The position numbers and the translations under genes are program-made. Shown piece after piece: positions 8,783 to 18,722 of a stretch of 64,000 nt of DNA (the first letter of the stretch is position 1; every line of letters starts with the position of its first letter). The notes under the pieces are model-generated. The model worked only from the letters and a program-made list of their open reading frames with translations. It ran no database searches and had not been told where the DNA came from. Location: positions 62,001 to 126,000 of the forward strand of contig JADKJR010000001.1 in NCBI GenBank assembly GCA_016720925.1, written 5' to 3'. The stretch comes from Betaproteobacteria bacterium (GTDB taxonomy: Bacteria; Pseudomonadota; Gammaproteobacteria; Burkholderiales; Usitatibacteraceae).

Positions 8783-11233
8783 ATGAATGTTTGTGGCCTG
8801 TTGCGACGCATCTCCCCGATAACGGCACTCACGATCCTTGTGTCGCTGGCAACGGGCGTACTTGCGCTGGAATCGCCCCGTTACCAGCAGCCACCACAAG
8901 CGGTGATTGAGATGGTCGATGCGCCACTCATCCCGCAAACCCTGCTGGCGCCCAACCGGGAGTGGCTGATGCTTCTTGAACGGCCTGCGCTGCCGTCGGT
9001 TGCCGATCTTGCACAACCGGAGCTGCGTTTGGCCGGCCTGCGCATCAATCCGCGCACCAACGATCAGAGCCGTTCCGCACATGCAATCGCCATCAAGCTG
9101 ATCAAGCTGGCCGACCGTAGTGAAAAAATAGTGAGTGGTTTGCCGCTTGGCGCACGCATCGGCGATGCGCTTTGGTCGCCGGATGCAAAGCGGGTTGCTT
9201 TTACGGTGGTGCGTGACAACGGCATTGAGTTGATGGTAGCCGATGTCGGCAATGGCGCAGTCGCCAGACGGGTAACCGACCGGATGCTAAACGGCGTCCT
9301 CGGACGGCCGATGGGTTGGCATAGCGATTCAAAGTCGCTTATCGTAAATCTGCTGCCGGTTGCACGCGGCGCCCCGCCCAAACTTGCTGCCGTGCCATCC
9401 GGTCCGGCCGTCCAGGAGAATATCGGCAGGCGCAACCCTGTACGCACTTATCAGGACTTGCTTCGTTCGCGGCACGATGAGGCACTGTTCGAGTATTACG
9501 CGACAGGCGAGCTCGTCAATGTCACGCTCGATGGAAAGATCACGTCCCTGGCGTCCGGGATGATTCGGTCGTTCCAGCCGTCGCCCGACGCGGAATATGT
9601 GCTGGTGCAGACTGTCCGGCGGCCATTTTCGTATGTTGTTCCCGTATCCCAGTTTCCGCTGAGAACCGAAATCCGCGATGCGCGCGAAACCGATGCGGGG
9701 AAGTCCGTCAAAGTGATGTCCGATCTGGCGCTTTCCGAAGAGGAAGAACCGGACGCCGATGCGGTTCGCAAAGGGCCGCGCCAATACATTTGGCGCGGCG
9801 ATGCGCCTGCCACCATTGCCTGGGTTCAACCAATCGATGGACGCAAGGGCGCCCTGGGTGACCAATTGCTGGCGCTGGCGGCGCCATTCGATGGAGACTC
9901 GCAATTGCTTGCGCGCATGGAGCTGCGATTCCAGACCATCTATTGGGGTCGGGACGATGTGGCGATCGTCGTCGAATCAGCCCGCAAGACCCGCCGCACG
10001 ATGGTGTGGCGCGTATTTCCCGGCGACGCCGCGCGCGCACCGGTGAAATTGTTTGATCGCCTGTCGGAGGATCGATATGGTGACCCGGGTACTCCATTAA
10101 CCGAAGTCAACGAGCGAGGCAGTCGGGTCCTGAATTTCACGCCGGGCGGCAAAGCGATCTATCTGACGGGAAATGGCGCGTCTCCGGAAGGTGATCGTCC
10201 GTTTATCGATCGATTTGATCTGGATAGTCGTGAGGCAAAGCGGCTCTACCGATCGGAGGCGCCAAACTATGATGTGCCAATGGCGCTATTTGATACCGAT
10301 GGCGGGACGCGGCTGCTGATGCAGCGGGAAAGCCTGACCGAGGCACCCAATATCTATTTGCGAGATCTGGCGAATGGTGCAATGCAGCCGGTTACACGTT
10401 TTGCGACGCCGAGGAATCCCATCGCCAACGTCAGCAAGGAACTTATCCGTTACAAGCGCAAGGATGGCGTTGAACTATCCGGCACGCTCTATCTCCCGCA
10501 AAACCACAAGAAAGGCGACGATCCCTTGCCGCTGGTCATGTGGGCCTATCCGCGTGAATTCCGCTCGTTCGAGGCGGCGGGGCAACTCGCCACGTCTCCG
10601 CATCGCTTCCTGCGTCCCGGCTTCAGCGGACCCTTGCCGTTCCTCGCGCTCGGCTATGCGGTGCTGGACAATCCGCAAATGTCCATCATCGGCGAGAATG
10701 GCAAAGAGCCCAATGACGCCTATTTGCCGCAGTTGATCGCCAGCGCCGAAGCTGCCATCGATGAAGTGGTGCGCCGCGGAGTGGCAGATCGTAGCCGGAT
10801 TGCCATCGGCGGACATTCCTATGGCGCATTCATGGTCGCCAATCTTCTGGCACACACCCGGCTATTCGCGGCGGGCATCGCCGAAAGCGGCGCCTACAAC
10901 CGTACGCTGACACCGTTTGGATTCCAGAACGAAGATCGAAATTTCTGGAAGGCGCGCGATGTGTACAACCAAATGTCACCGTTCAATTTTGCCGACCGGA
11001 TCAAAACACCGCTGCTGTTGATCCACGGTGAAGCTGATTCGGATGCAGGAACCTTTCCGCTGCAAAGCGAACGACTTTTTCAGGCGATTCGCGGGCTGGG
11101 CGGCACCGTACGATTGGTGATGTTGCCCTATGAAGACCATGGCTACCGCGCGCGCGAATCGGTACTGCATCGATTGTGGGAGTCGCAGAGGTGGTTGGAC
11201 AAATATGTGAAGAATGGTGGCAAGCCGGGATAG
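8783..11233 (+). CDS. Exported S9-family serine peptidase (prolyl oligopeptidase / glutamyl endopeptidase-like)
   Basis: The 816-residue protein has an N-terminal signal-like hydrophobic segment (residues ~12-29), a central region expected to form the beta-propeller, and a C-terminal alpha/beta-hydrolase domain. The catalytic triad is readable: Ser679 in GHSYGAF, Asp752 in HGEADSD and His786 in YEDHGYR. The HGEAD...GTFPLQSERLF stretch is typical of the subfamily related to chloroplast glutamyl endopeptidase. It stands alone between the divergent MBOAT gene and tRNA-Met. Likely role: periplasmic peptide degradation; specificity is not deducible. Confidence 0.87.
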   Translation: MNVCGLLRRISPITALTILVSLATGVLALESPRYQQPPQAVIEMVDAPLIPQTLLAPNREWLMLLERPALPSVADLAQPELRLAGLRINPRTNDQSRSAHAIAIKLIKLADRSEKIVSGLPLGARIGDALWSPDAKRVAFTVVRDNGIELMVADVGNGAVARRVTDRMLNGVLGRPMGWHSDSKSLIVNLLPVARGAPPKLAAVPSGPAVQENIGRRNPVRTYQDLLRSRHDEALFEYYATGELVNVTLDGKITSLASGMIRSFQPSPDAEYVLVQTVRRPFSYVVPVSQFPLRTEIRDARETDAGKSVKVMSDLALSEEEEPDADAVRKGPRQYIWRGDAPATIAWVQPIDGRKGALGDQLLALAAPFDGDSQLLARMELRFQTIYWGRDDVAIVVESARKTRRTMVWRVFPGDAARAPVKLFDRLSEDRYGDPGTPLTEVNERGSRVLNFTPGGKAIYLTGNGASPEGDRPFIDRFDLDSREAKRLYRSEAPNYDVPMALFDTDGGTRLLMQRESLTEAPNIYLRDLANGAMQPVTRFATPRNPIANVSKELIRYKRKDGVELSGTLYLPQNHKKGDDPLPLVMWAYPREFRSFEAAGQLATSPHRFLRPGFSGPLPFLALGYAVLDNPQMSIIGENGKEPNDAYLPQLIASAEAAIDEVVRRGVADRSRIAIGGHSYGAFMVANLLAHTRLFAAGIAESGAYNRTLTPFGFQNEDRNFWKARDVYNQMSPFNFADRIKTPLLLIHGEADSDAGTFPLQSERLFQAIRGLGGTVRLVMLPYEDHGYRARESVLHRLWESQRWLDKYVKNGGKPG

Positions 11234-11401
11234 TCAAGATGCCAAACACAAGCACTGGCGCGCATTTCGGCGGTATTTTGCCTGAAGAAGCGCTACCATG
11301 CTGGAGTTTACCTTTTTTGTGCATGGCGAAACTTGACGGAATACCCGCTTCAAGCCATAATTCGCGCCCCTTCAGAGCGATATTTGCGTCTAGGGGAAAA
11401 A

Positions 11402-11478
<77 letters not shown>

Positions 11479-11487
11479 GGACACTCC

Positions 11488-11520
11488 AAAGGGCCGCTGA
11501 ACGCGGCCCTTTGTTCGTTT
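11488..11520 (+). terminator. Rho-independent terminator after tRNA-Met
   Basis: A perfect 10-bp stem AAAGGGCCGC (11488-11497) with GCGGCCCTTT (11503-11512) and a 5-base loop is followed by a T-rich tail. It begins ten bases after the encoded CCA and separates the tRNA from miaB. Confidence 0.88.
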
Positions 11521-11576
11521 GTCTATTTCGGTTTCAACAACCTGCCCGGGTTATTCCCCGCCTCCAGGAGAAGATG

Positions 11577-12947
11577 ATGTCCGTACCCAATACTCCCAAG
11601 AAGGTTTTCATCAAGACTTTCGGCTGCCAGATGAACGAGTACGACTCGGACAAGATGGCCGATGTGCTCAACGCATTTGAGGGGTATGAAAAGACCCTGA
11701 CGCCGGACGATGCGGACGTGATTCTCTACAACTCCTGCTCCGTGCGCGAAAAGGCCTCGGAAAAACTGTTCAGTGACCTTGGGCGTATTCGAGAATTGAA
11801 GGCTGTTAATCCGGATCTGCTGATCGGGGTCGGCGGCTGCGTGGCCTCGCAGGAAGGGGATGCGATCGTCAAGCGTGCGCCCTACGTCGATCTGGTGTTT
11901 GGCCCGCAGACCCTGCACCGATTGCCGGCGATGATTCAGGCCAGACGGCAAGGCGGGCAATCGCAGGTGGATATCTCGTTTCCGGAAGTTGAAAAATTTG
12001 ATCACATGCCGCCTTCGCGCGTGGAAGGCGTGACCGCATTTGTATCCATCATGGAAGGTTGCTCCAAGTACTGCAGTTTTTGCGTGGTGCCCTACACGCG
12101 CGGCGAGGAGATTTCGCGATCGTTCGAAAGCGTCATGGCAGACATTCACGAACTTACCGGAAAGGGTGTTAAGGAAGTCACGCTGCTGGGACAAAATGTG
12201 AATGCATACGCCGGTGAAATGCCGGATGGCGAACGAGCAGATTTCGCGTTGCTTCTCTCCGCCGTGCACGCCATTCCGGAAATCGAACGTATTCGCTATA
12301 CGACCTCGCACCCGCTGGAATTCACCCAGCGTCTGATCGACGCCTACGCAAAATTGCCAAAATTGGTGTCCCAAGTCCATCTGCCGGTGCAGTCGGGATC
12401 GGACAAAGTGCTGGCGGCGATGAAACGAAATTACACGGTGATGGAATACAAGTCGATCATCCGGCGCTTGCGTGCGGTGCGTCCGGATATTTCCATCTCA
12501 AGCGATTTCATTGTCGGTTTCCCCGGTGAAACCGATGACGATTTTGAGCGCACAATAAAGCTGATCGAAGAGGTGCAGTTCGATGGCTCCTTTTCGTTCA
12601 TATATTCACGTCGCCCGGGAACGCCTGCCGCCAGCCTGCTCGACGAGACGCCTTACGAAGTCAAACTGAAGCGATTGCATCGCATGCAAAAACTGCTGGA
12701 CAGCCAGTTGCACGGTATTTCAAACGCCATGATCGGCACGACCCAGCGCGTGTTGGTCGAAGGTGCTTCACGCAAGGATGCGGATGAGTTGATGGGGCGT
12801 ACGGACAATAACCGCGTGGTGAATTTTCCGGTTAGTGGCAAGAATGCTGAACGCCTGATCGGACGATTTGTCGAGGTGACGATTGCCGGCGTGAGTCATT
12901 ACACGTTGCGTGGCGACATGGTTACAACCGAAACGGTCCCGGCCTGA
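11577..12947 (+). CDS. miaB: tRNA-2-methylthio-N6-dimethylallyladenosine synthase MiaB
   Basis: Radical-SAM methylthiotransferase that modifies A37 of tRNAs reading UNN codons. The N-terminal UPF0004 domain carries the three auxiliary-cluster cysteines (in TFGCQMNEYDS, NSCSVREKA and GVGGCVASQEG). The radical-SAM CxxxCxxC motif is Cys162/Cys166/Cys169 in GCSKYCSFCVVPYTRG, and a TRAM domain ends the protein (456 residues). Two ATGs occur in tandem at 11574 and 11577; the second is 6 bases after AGGAG and is preferred. The next gene, phoH, starts 4 bases after the stop. Confidence 0.97.
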   Translation: MSVPNTPKKVFIKTFGCQMNEYDSDKMADVLNAFEGYEKTLTPDDADVILYNSCSVREKASEKLFSDLGRIRELKAVNPDLLIGVGGCVASQEGDAIVKRAPYVDLVFGPQTLHRLPAMIQARRQGGQSQVDISFPEVEKFDHMPPSRVEGVTAFVSIMEGCSKYCSFCVVPYTRGEEISRSFESVMADIHELTGKGVKEVTLLGQNVNAYAGEMPDGERADFALLLSAVHAIPEIERIRYTTSHPLEFTQRLIDAYAKLPKLVSQVHLPVQSGSDKVLAAMKRNYTVMEYKSIIRRLRAVRPDISISSDFIVGFPGETDDDFERTIKLIEEVQFDGSFSFIYSRRPGTPAASLLDETPYEVKLKRLHRMQKLLDSQLHGISNAMIGTTQRVLVEGASRKDADELMGRTDNNRVVNFPVSGKNAERLIGRFVEVTIAGVSHYTLRGDMVTTETVPA

Positions 12948-12951
12948 CACG

Positions 12952-13932
12952 ATGAAGAAGACCCCATCGCTGGAGTTTTCATTCACGCCGGTCGACAACC
13001 GGCGCCTCGCCTCACTATGCGGTGCGCTCGACGCAAATATCCGGCAGATTGAAGCGGCACTGGACGTGACGGTCGCACGGCGCGGTGAGAGATTCTTGCT
13101 AAGTGGTGAGCGGGAGCGAATCGAACTGGCCGCCAAAGTACTCAATCGTTTCTACGCCAAGGCGCACAACGATCTGACCGTGGAGGAAATCCAGTTGGGC
13201 ATTGTCGAAATGAGCCATGCCCGCGACAGCAAGGCGGTCAAGGTTGCCGTTGCCCTGCCTGACGAAGAGATTGCCTTGCACACCCGCCGTGCAGATTTGC
13301 GCGCGCGAACCGACCATCAGGCGCAATACATCAAGCTGATACAAACGCACGACATCACCTTCGGCGTTGGCCCCGCCGGAACCGGCAAGACTTATCTTGC
13401 CGTGGCATGCGCCGTGGATGCGTTTGAACGCGACCTGGTGAAGCGCATTGTGCTCACGCGACCAGCGGTGGAGGCGGGCGAAAAGCTGGGGTTCTTGCCC
13501 GGCGACTTGTCGCAAAAGGTCGACCCATACCTTCGCCCGCTGTACGACGCGCTGTATGAACTGCTTGGGTTCGACAAGGTCAATCGAATGTTTGAGCGCC
13601 AGCAGATCGAGGTCGCGCCACTCGCGTTCATGCGAGGCCGCACGCTCAATCATTCTTTCATTATTCTTGACGAAGCGCAGAATACGACGCCCGAACAGAT
13701 GAAAATGTTTTTGACACGCATCGGCTTCGGCACCAAGGCTGTCATTACCGGCGATGTCACGCAAGTTGACCTCAAGCACGGCACAACAAGCGGGCTGATC
13801 GATGCGCGCAATGTGCTTTACGGCATTCGCGGCATCGGCTTCACCATCTTTCAGGCCAACGATGTTGTACGGCATCCGCTGGTGCAGTCGATCGTGACCG
13901 CGTACGAAGCGCATCACCGCAATATTCGTTGA
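12952..13932 (+). CDS. PhoH-like ATPase (PhoL/YbeZ type)
   Basis: The 326-residue P-loop protein has Walker A GVGPAGTGKT at residues 138-147 and a Walker B-type FIILDEAQN near 240, with the MKMFLTRIGFGTKAVITGD segment typical of PhoH/YbeZ. It occurs directly after miaB and before ybeY, the conserved ybeZ-ybeY order; the YbeZ partner is proposed to work with YbeY in ribosome/rRNA metabolism. An N-terminal KH-like region precedes the ATPase domain. The ATG at 12952 is chosen over upstream in-frame codons because the upstream part overlaps miaB. Confidence 0.93.
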   Translation: MKKTPSLEFSFTPVDNRRLASLCGALDANIRQIEAALDVTVARRGERFLLSGERERIELAAKVLNRFYAKAHNDLTVEEIQLGIVEMSHARDSKAVKVAVALPDEEIALHTRRADLRARTDHQAQYIKLIQTHDITFGVGPAGTGKTYLAVACAVDAFERDLVKRIVLTRPAVEAGEKLGFLPGDLSQKVDPYLRPLYDALYELLGFDKVNRMFERQQIEVAPLAFMRGRTLNHSFIILDEAQNTTPEQMKMFLTRIGFGTKAVITGDVTQVDLKHGTTSGLIDARNVLYGIRGIGFTIFQANDVVRHPLVQSIVTAYEAHHRNIR

Positions 13933-13957
13933 GTTTGCCGACGCACGCCACGCCCGA

Positions 13958-14398
13958 GTGAGTTCCCGCATCAAAATCGATGTGCAAATCGTGAGCCGGC
14001 TTCGCGGCATACCTGTTGCCCCGCATTTCCGCAAATGGCTGAAAGTGGCTATACCGGCTTCCGCCGAGTTGACGCTACGCGTGGTAAATGCCGCTGAAGG
14101 TCGGCGCCTCAACAACACTTTTCGCGGCAAGGATTATGCGACCAACGTGCTGACATTCGTCTATCACGAGGCAGATGCGAAAACACTGTTAGGCGATATT
14201 GTTCTGTGCGCGCCAGTGGTCGCCCGCGAAGCACGCGAACAAGGCAAATTGCTCGACGCACACTACGCGCATATGTCCGTGCACGGTGCATTGCATCTGG
14301 CGGGTATGGATCATGAAACCGCGCGCGATGCCAAGATCATGGAAGCTAGGGAAATCGGGATTCTGAAGAAACTCAGCTTTGGCAACCCCTATGCCTGA
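13958..14398 (+). CDS. ybeY: Endoribonuclease YbeY (rRNA maturation factor)
   Basis: The 146-residue metalloprotein processes rRNA ends and acts in ribosome quality control. The zinc site H-x3-H-x5-H is His109, His113 and His119 in HGALHLAGMDHE, and the conserved NTFRGKDYATNVLTF segment is at residues 53-67. GTG at 13958 is taken as the start. It sits between phoH and corC, the usual context. Confidence 0.96.
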   Translation: MSSRIKIDVQIVSRLRGIPVAPHFRKWLKVAIPASAELTLRVVNAAEGRRLNNTFRGKDYATNVLTFVYHEADAKTLLGDIVLCAPVVAREAREQGKLLDAHYAHMSVHGALHLAGMDHETARDAKIMEAREIGILKKLSFGNPYA

Positions 14399-14466
14399 CC
14401 CGGGCTTCATGAGGGGGTCGCACGATTGTGTTAAATTGAAATTCTCGCGACAACCCCACCAGCTAA

Positions 14467-15336
14467 ATGGATGATTCCCCCAAACGCTCATTGCTTGAGC
14501 GCCTTTCTTCAATGCTCCTGAGAGAGCCGGAAGACCGCGGCCAGTTGGTCGAACTGCTTCACGGCGCGTTTGAAAATAACCTGCTCGATGCCGAAGCACT
14601 GTCAATGATCGAAGGCGTGATGCAGGTGTCGGAAATGCATGCACGCGATGTCATGATTCCCCGATCGCAGATGGACATGATCGATGTGGAAGAGAGCCCG
14701 GCAGCATTCATTCCGTTTGTGATTGAAACGGCCCACTCGCGCTTTCCCGTATATGAAAACGGCAAAGACAATGTGATCGGTATCCTGCTTGCAAAAGATC
14801 TGTTGCGATACTACGCGAACGCCGAAGAATTTGACGTGCGTGACATGTTGCGGCCGGCGGTGTTCGCGCCTGAATCGAAACGCCTGAACATACTTTTGCG
14901 CGACTTCAAAGCGAATCGCAATCACATCGCAATGGTGGTGGATGAGTATGGCGGCGTGGCCGGATTAGTGACGATCGAAGACGTTCTGGAGCAGATCGTC
15001 GGCGACATCGAGGACGAGTTTGATTTCGACGAAACCGAAGACAATATCCTGCCCGACAAGTCGGGCCGCTTTCGCGTCAAGGCGGTCACTGAAATTGCCG
15101 ATTTCAATGAGGCGTTTGACACCAAGTTTTCAGATGAGGATTTCGATACGGTCGGTGGCCTGGTGATAAACCGCTTCGGCCGCGTACCCAAGCGCGGCGA
15201 GTCAGTCACGTTTGACGGTTTCAAGTTCGCCGTGTTACGTGCGGACAGTCGAAAGGTCCATTCCTTGCTGATCGAGCGCCTGGGCGCGTCGGTCCCCGGA
15301 ACAGAAGAGGCCGACGCGGACAAAAAGGTCGCATGA
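14467..15336 (+). CDS. corC: CorC/HlyC family transporter-associated protein with CBS pair
   Basis: The 289-residue soluble protein contains a short N-terminal region, two CBS domains (starting at RDVMIPRSQMDMI near residue 62 and ending in the DEYGGVAGLVTIEDVLEQIVGDI segment near 160-180) and a C-terminal CorC_HlyC (transporter-associated) domain. CorC is linked to magnesium/cobalt efflux in Enterobacteria, but its exact role is uncertain. The stop overlaps the lnt start by 4 bases, and ybeY-corC-lnt is conserved. Confidence 0.93.
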   Translation: MDDSPKRSLLERLSSMLLREPEDRGQLVELLHGAFENNLLDAEALSMIEGVMQVSEMHARDVMIPRSQMDMIDVEESPAAFIPFVIETAHSRFPVYENGKDNVIGILLAKDLLRYYANAEEFDVRDMLRPAVFAPESKRLNILLRDFKANRNHIAMVVDEYGGVAGLVTIEDVLEQIVGDIEDEFDFDETEDNILPDKSGRFRVKAVTEIADFNEAFDTKFSDEDFDTVGGLVINRFGRVPKRGESVTFDGFKFAVLRADSRKVHSLLIERLGASVPGTEEADADKKVA

Positions 15337-16913
15337 CGGTTCGTGGCAATCCGGCAGAGTGGTTTCCGTCTGGCGTCGTCTTTCAACTCTTGTTGGCACT
15401 GGTGAGCGGCGCCGTTGGCGTACTCGCGTTTGCGCCTTTTTATTTGTGGCCATTGGCGCTGTTGTCGCTCTGGGTGCTGTTCGCGATGTGGTATCGCAAT
15501 TCAACCGTGTGGCGTGCCTTTTTACTGGGTTTTTACTGGGGCCTTGGTTTATTCGCGGCCGGCGTCTCGTGGATATACGTGAGTCTGCACGTATACGGCA
15601 ACATGCCCGCCTTCCTGGCGGGATTGGCGACGCTGCTCTTTTGCGCTTATCTTGCGCTGTATCCCGCGCTGGCGGGCGCCCTGTATCGTTGGCTGGTGTC
15701 GCGCCTTAATCTGACTGCGCCCGTTGCGTTGCTGATCCTGATGCCCGCGTGCTTTGTTATGCTCGAATACCTTCGCGGCTGGGTGGTGTCCGGATTTCCG
15801 TGGCTCTCGATCGGATATTCGCAAACCCCCGGGGGGGGCATTCCGGCGCCATTGGCGGGTTTTGCGGCGATAGTTGGCGTGTATGGCATTTCGTGGTTGC
15901 TGGCAGTTTCGGTATCCGCATTATTGCTGGCAGGTAGGTTCTGCGCGTCGCGGTCTAAATCGGCACACATTGCTGTCGCGGTATCACTGCTAGGCGCTTG
16001 GGGTGCCGGATTCCTGTTGCTGGAAATTTCGTGGAGTGCGCCATCAGGCGCGCCTTTGAAAGTGGCTCTGTTACAGGGAAATATCGAGCAGAACCTGAAA
16101 TGGCGCGATGATCAGCGCTCGCCGACGTTGGCAAGCTACCATCAACTAGTTACGGGATCTCAGGCAAAGCTGATTGTGATGCCGGAAACGGCGTTGCCGG
16201 ATTTGCTCGACAGAATTCCGGCGGAGTATGTTGAGTCCCTCCGGCAACATGCGGTACAAGGCGGCGCCGATGTTTTGATGGGCGTGCCGATTGTCGAGCG
16301 TCCCGCCGGAGACGGCGCGCAATATCATCTGGCAAATAGCGCGGTATCCATCGGCACATCACCTTCACAGCGCTACGACAAACAGCATCTTGTCGCCTTC
16401 GGTGAGTTTGTGCCGCCGTACTTTGCGTGGGTATACCGTTGGTTGCAGATACCGCTTTCCGACTTCAGCCCAAGGACGGGCGATTCCCGGCCAATGCAGA
16501 TTGCCGGCCACAAGGTCGCCATCAATATCTGCTACGAGGACACATTCGGTCGCGAGATTGCCAGGCAGTTGCCCGAGGCCGAATTGTTGCTGAATATCTC
16601 CAACATGGCCTGGTTTGGTGCATCGCTTGCCGCGGATCAGCACGCCCAGATGTCGCAGATGCGGTCACTGGAGACAGCGCGCTGGATGCTGCGCGCCACG
16701 AACACCGGGGCAACGGCAGCCATCAATGAAAAAGGGCGAATCGTGCGGGCGCTGCCGCCTTTCACGCGGGGCGCACTTGAAGTTGATGCGCAGCCGTTTA
16801 CGGGAACGACACCGTACAGCCGGTGGCGCGACACGCCCGTCCTGCTAATCCTCGCGACTTGTTTGCTAATGACAAGTCTGTTTCGCCGGCGCAGTTCCGT
16901 CCTCGAAAGATAG
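15333..16913 (+). CDS. lnt: Apolipoprotein N-acyltransferase
   Basis: The 526-residue inner-membrane enzyme N-acylates the N-terminal cysteine of lipoproteins, the last lipoprotein maturation step. Several N-terminal membrane segments precede a periplasmic nitrilase-like domain. Catalytic residues are visible as Glu285 in VMPETALPD and Cys400 in NICYEDTFG; the essential lysine lies between them. The ATG overlaps the corC stop. The gene ends 5 bases before a convergent methyltransferase gene. Confidence 0.96.
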   Translation: MTVRGNPAEWFPSGVVFQLLLALVSGAVGVLAFAPFYLWPLALLSLWVLFAMWYRNSTVWRAFLLGFYWGLGLFAAGVSWIYVSLHVYGNMPAFLAGLATLLFCAYLALYPALAGALYRWLVSRLNLTAPVALLILMPACFVMLEYLRGWVVSGFPWLSIGYSQTPGGGIPAPLAGFAAIVGVYGISWLLAVSVSALLLAGRFCASRSKSAHIAVAVSLLGAWGAGFLLLEISWSAPSGAPLKVALLQGNIEQNLKWRDDQRSPTLASYHQLVTGSQAKLIVMPETALPDLLDRIPAEYVESLRQHAVQGGADVLMGVPIVERPAGDGAQYHLANSAVSIGTSPSQRYDKQHLVAFGEFVPPYFAWVYRWLQIPLSDFSPRTGDSRPMQIAGHKVAINICYEDTFGREIARQLPEAELLLNISNMAWFGASLAADQHAQMSQMRSLETARWMLRATNTGATAAINEKGRIVRALPPFTRGALEVDAQPFTGTTPYSRWRDTPVLLILATCLLMTSLFRRRSSVLER

Positions 16914-16918
16914 TCGAA

Positions 16919-17701
16919 TCAGATTGGACGCGCGCGAATAAAGAATTGCCAAGTGCACAACTCCGCCAGCTCTTTCTGAGTGAGGCGTTCCAGTGATATT
17001 CGTCCCAGGCGAACGTTGATTTCCGATTTGCCCTGGTGCTGCGCATAGAACGGCTCAAATCTCGGATCGAGAAAATAGTTGACATGTTCCAGGCGATAGC
17101 CAGTCTGCTTGAGAAACGCGTCGATTTCGCGTAGCGTGAAAAACCGGATATGGGTGATGTCCAGCAGGCCCTTTTCCGCATAGGTCCATAAACCGTCGTC
17201 GAGCAATTCTTTCAAGAGGCCAAGGTTGCGGGTATTGGGGAGGCTGAGAATGATTTGCGCATCCTTTGACAGATAAGGCTTCAGGCCAGTCATCACATGC
17301 CACGGGTCGTACATGTGCTCAAGTACGTCCGCGGCCACAACGGTATCCACGCTGCCCGGTGCAATGCCTTCCACTTCGAGATTGAAATCCTCAAATTTGC
17401 CGCACAGCACCTGGTCGAGATTTTGCAAGGCCAGCTTGGCGGTGGCTTCGTTGGGTTCAATACCGATGGTTCGACATGCGGGATTTCTTGCCTTGACCGC
17501 GTGGCCAAGCAACCCCGACGCGCAGCCAACATCCAGTAATGTACGAGGTGGATGCGCGAGGACCTCCAGCAACGCAGGATTGAAATGATGCTGATAGATG
17601 TGCCCGTCGGTATGTTTGACATCCAGACAGGTCTGCCACGCAAACTGGGGCTCGGACGAGGCGGGCGTTACCGGTGATGCAGGAGGAGCGATGGATGACA
17701 T
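16919..17701 (-). CDS. Class I SAM-dependent methyltransferase
   Basis: The 260-residue protein shows a Rossmann-type SAM-binding motif, LLDVGCASGLLGHAV near residue 56, an acidic strand-2 end (IGIEPNE), and VDTVVAADVLEHM near 118. This places it in the Methyltransf_11/23 superfamily. The substrate is unknown. It is transcribed alone, convergent with lnt and divergent from glyQ. Confidence 0.85.
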   Translation of the reverse strand: MSSIAPPASPVTPASSEPQFAWQTCLDVKHTDGHIYQHHFNPALLEVLAHPPRTLLDVGCASGLLGHAVKARNPACRTIGIEPNEATAKLALQNLDQVLCGKFEDFNLEVEGIAPGSVDTVVAADVLEHMYDPWHVMTGLKPYLSKDAQIILSLPNTRNLGLLKELLDDGLWTYAEKGLLDITHIRFFTLREIDAFLKQTGYRLEHVNYFLDPRFEPFYAQHQGKSEINVRLGRISLERLTQKELAELCTWQFFIRARPI

Positions 17702-17807
17702 GGGATCAAAAGGAAATTCTGGCGTTGAATTGAGTTGCCCACTCTTTGTTTAAGAGAGGTGAACCACGTAAAATCGGGTCTTTAGCTTAACATTCCCGGC
17801 AGTTTTC

Positions 17808-18722
17808 ATGATCACCTTTCAAGAAGTTATCCTTAAGCTTCAGGACTACTGGAATCAGCAGGGCTGTGCCTTGTTGCAACCGTACGACATGGAAGTCGGT
17901 GCTGGCACCTCGCATACCGCTACTTTCCTGCGCTCCCTCGGCCCTGAACCGTGGCGCGCCGCGTATGTGCAGCCATCACGGCGCCCCAAGGATGGCCGTT
18001 ACGGCGAGAATCCCAATCGGCTCCAGCACTATTATCAGTATCAGGTGGTGTTGAAGCCCTCTCCACCAAATATTCTTGATCTCTACTTGGGCTCCTTGTC
18101 TGCGCTGGGTCTGGATCTGCAAAAAAACGACGTGCGCTTTGTCGAGGATGATTGGGAAAATCCGACGTTGGGCGCCTGGGGACTAGGCTGGGAAGTGTGG
18201 CTGAACGGCATGGAAGTCACGCAATTCACTTACTTCCAGCAGGTTGGCGGCATTGAATGCAAGCCCATCACCGGCGAAATCACGTATGGCCTGGAGCGCC
18301 TGGCGATGTATTTGCAGAATAAAGAAAATGTCTACGACCTGATATGGACCACGTGGAAAGAGCATGGAGTTGAGCGCGTGCTCACATACGGCGATGTCTA
18401 TCACCAGAACGAGGTCGAACAATCGACCTACAACTTCGAACATGCCGATGCGGTGTCTTTGCTGCGTCATTTTGACGACTACGAAGCTAACGCGAAGCGC
18501 CTGATGGACGCGCAGTTGGCGTTGCCTGCTTACGAACAGGTACTGAAAGCCGCGCATACGTTCAACATGCTTGATGCACGCGGCGCCATCTCTGTCACCG
18601 AACGCGCAGCCTACATCGGACGCATCCGCAATCTGGCGAGGAGCGTCGCGCAGAGCTATTACGAATCGCGCGAGCGGTTGGGATTTCCGATGCTGCATGT
18701 ACCCAAGCAGGGGGCCGCATGA
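17808..18722 (+). CDS. glyQ: Glycyl-tRNA synthetase alpha subunit
   Basis: The 304-residue catalytic subunit of the heterotetrameric bacterial GlyRS. The N-terminus TFQEVILKLQDYWNQQGCAL and the class II catalytic segments MEVGAGTSHTATFLR and PNRLQHYYQYQVVLKPSP are conserved. Length is normal (303 in E. coli). It overlaps glyS by 4 bases. The gene looks intact, unlike its partner. Confidence 0.97.
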   Translation: MITFQEVILKLQDYWNQQGCALLQPYDMEVGAGTSHTATFLRSLGPEPWRAAYVQPSRRPKDGRYGENPNRLQHYYQYQVVLKPSPPNILDLYLGSLSALGLDLQKNDVRFVEDDWENPTLGAWGLGWEVWLNGMEVTQFTYFQQVGGIECKPITGEITYGLERLAMYLQNKENVYDLIWTTWKEHGVERVLTYGDVYHQNEVEQSTYNFEHADAVSLLRHFDDYEANAKRLMDAQLALPAYEQVLKAAHTFNMLDARGAISVTERAAYIGRIRNLARSVAQSYYESRERLGFPMLHVPKQGAA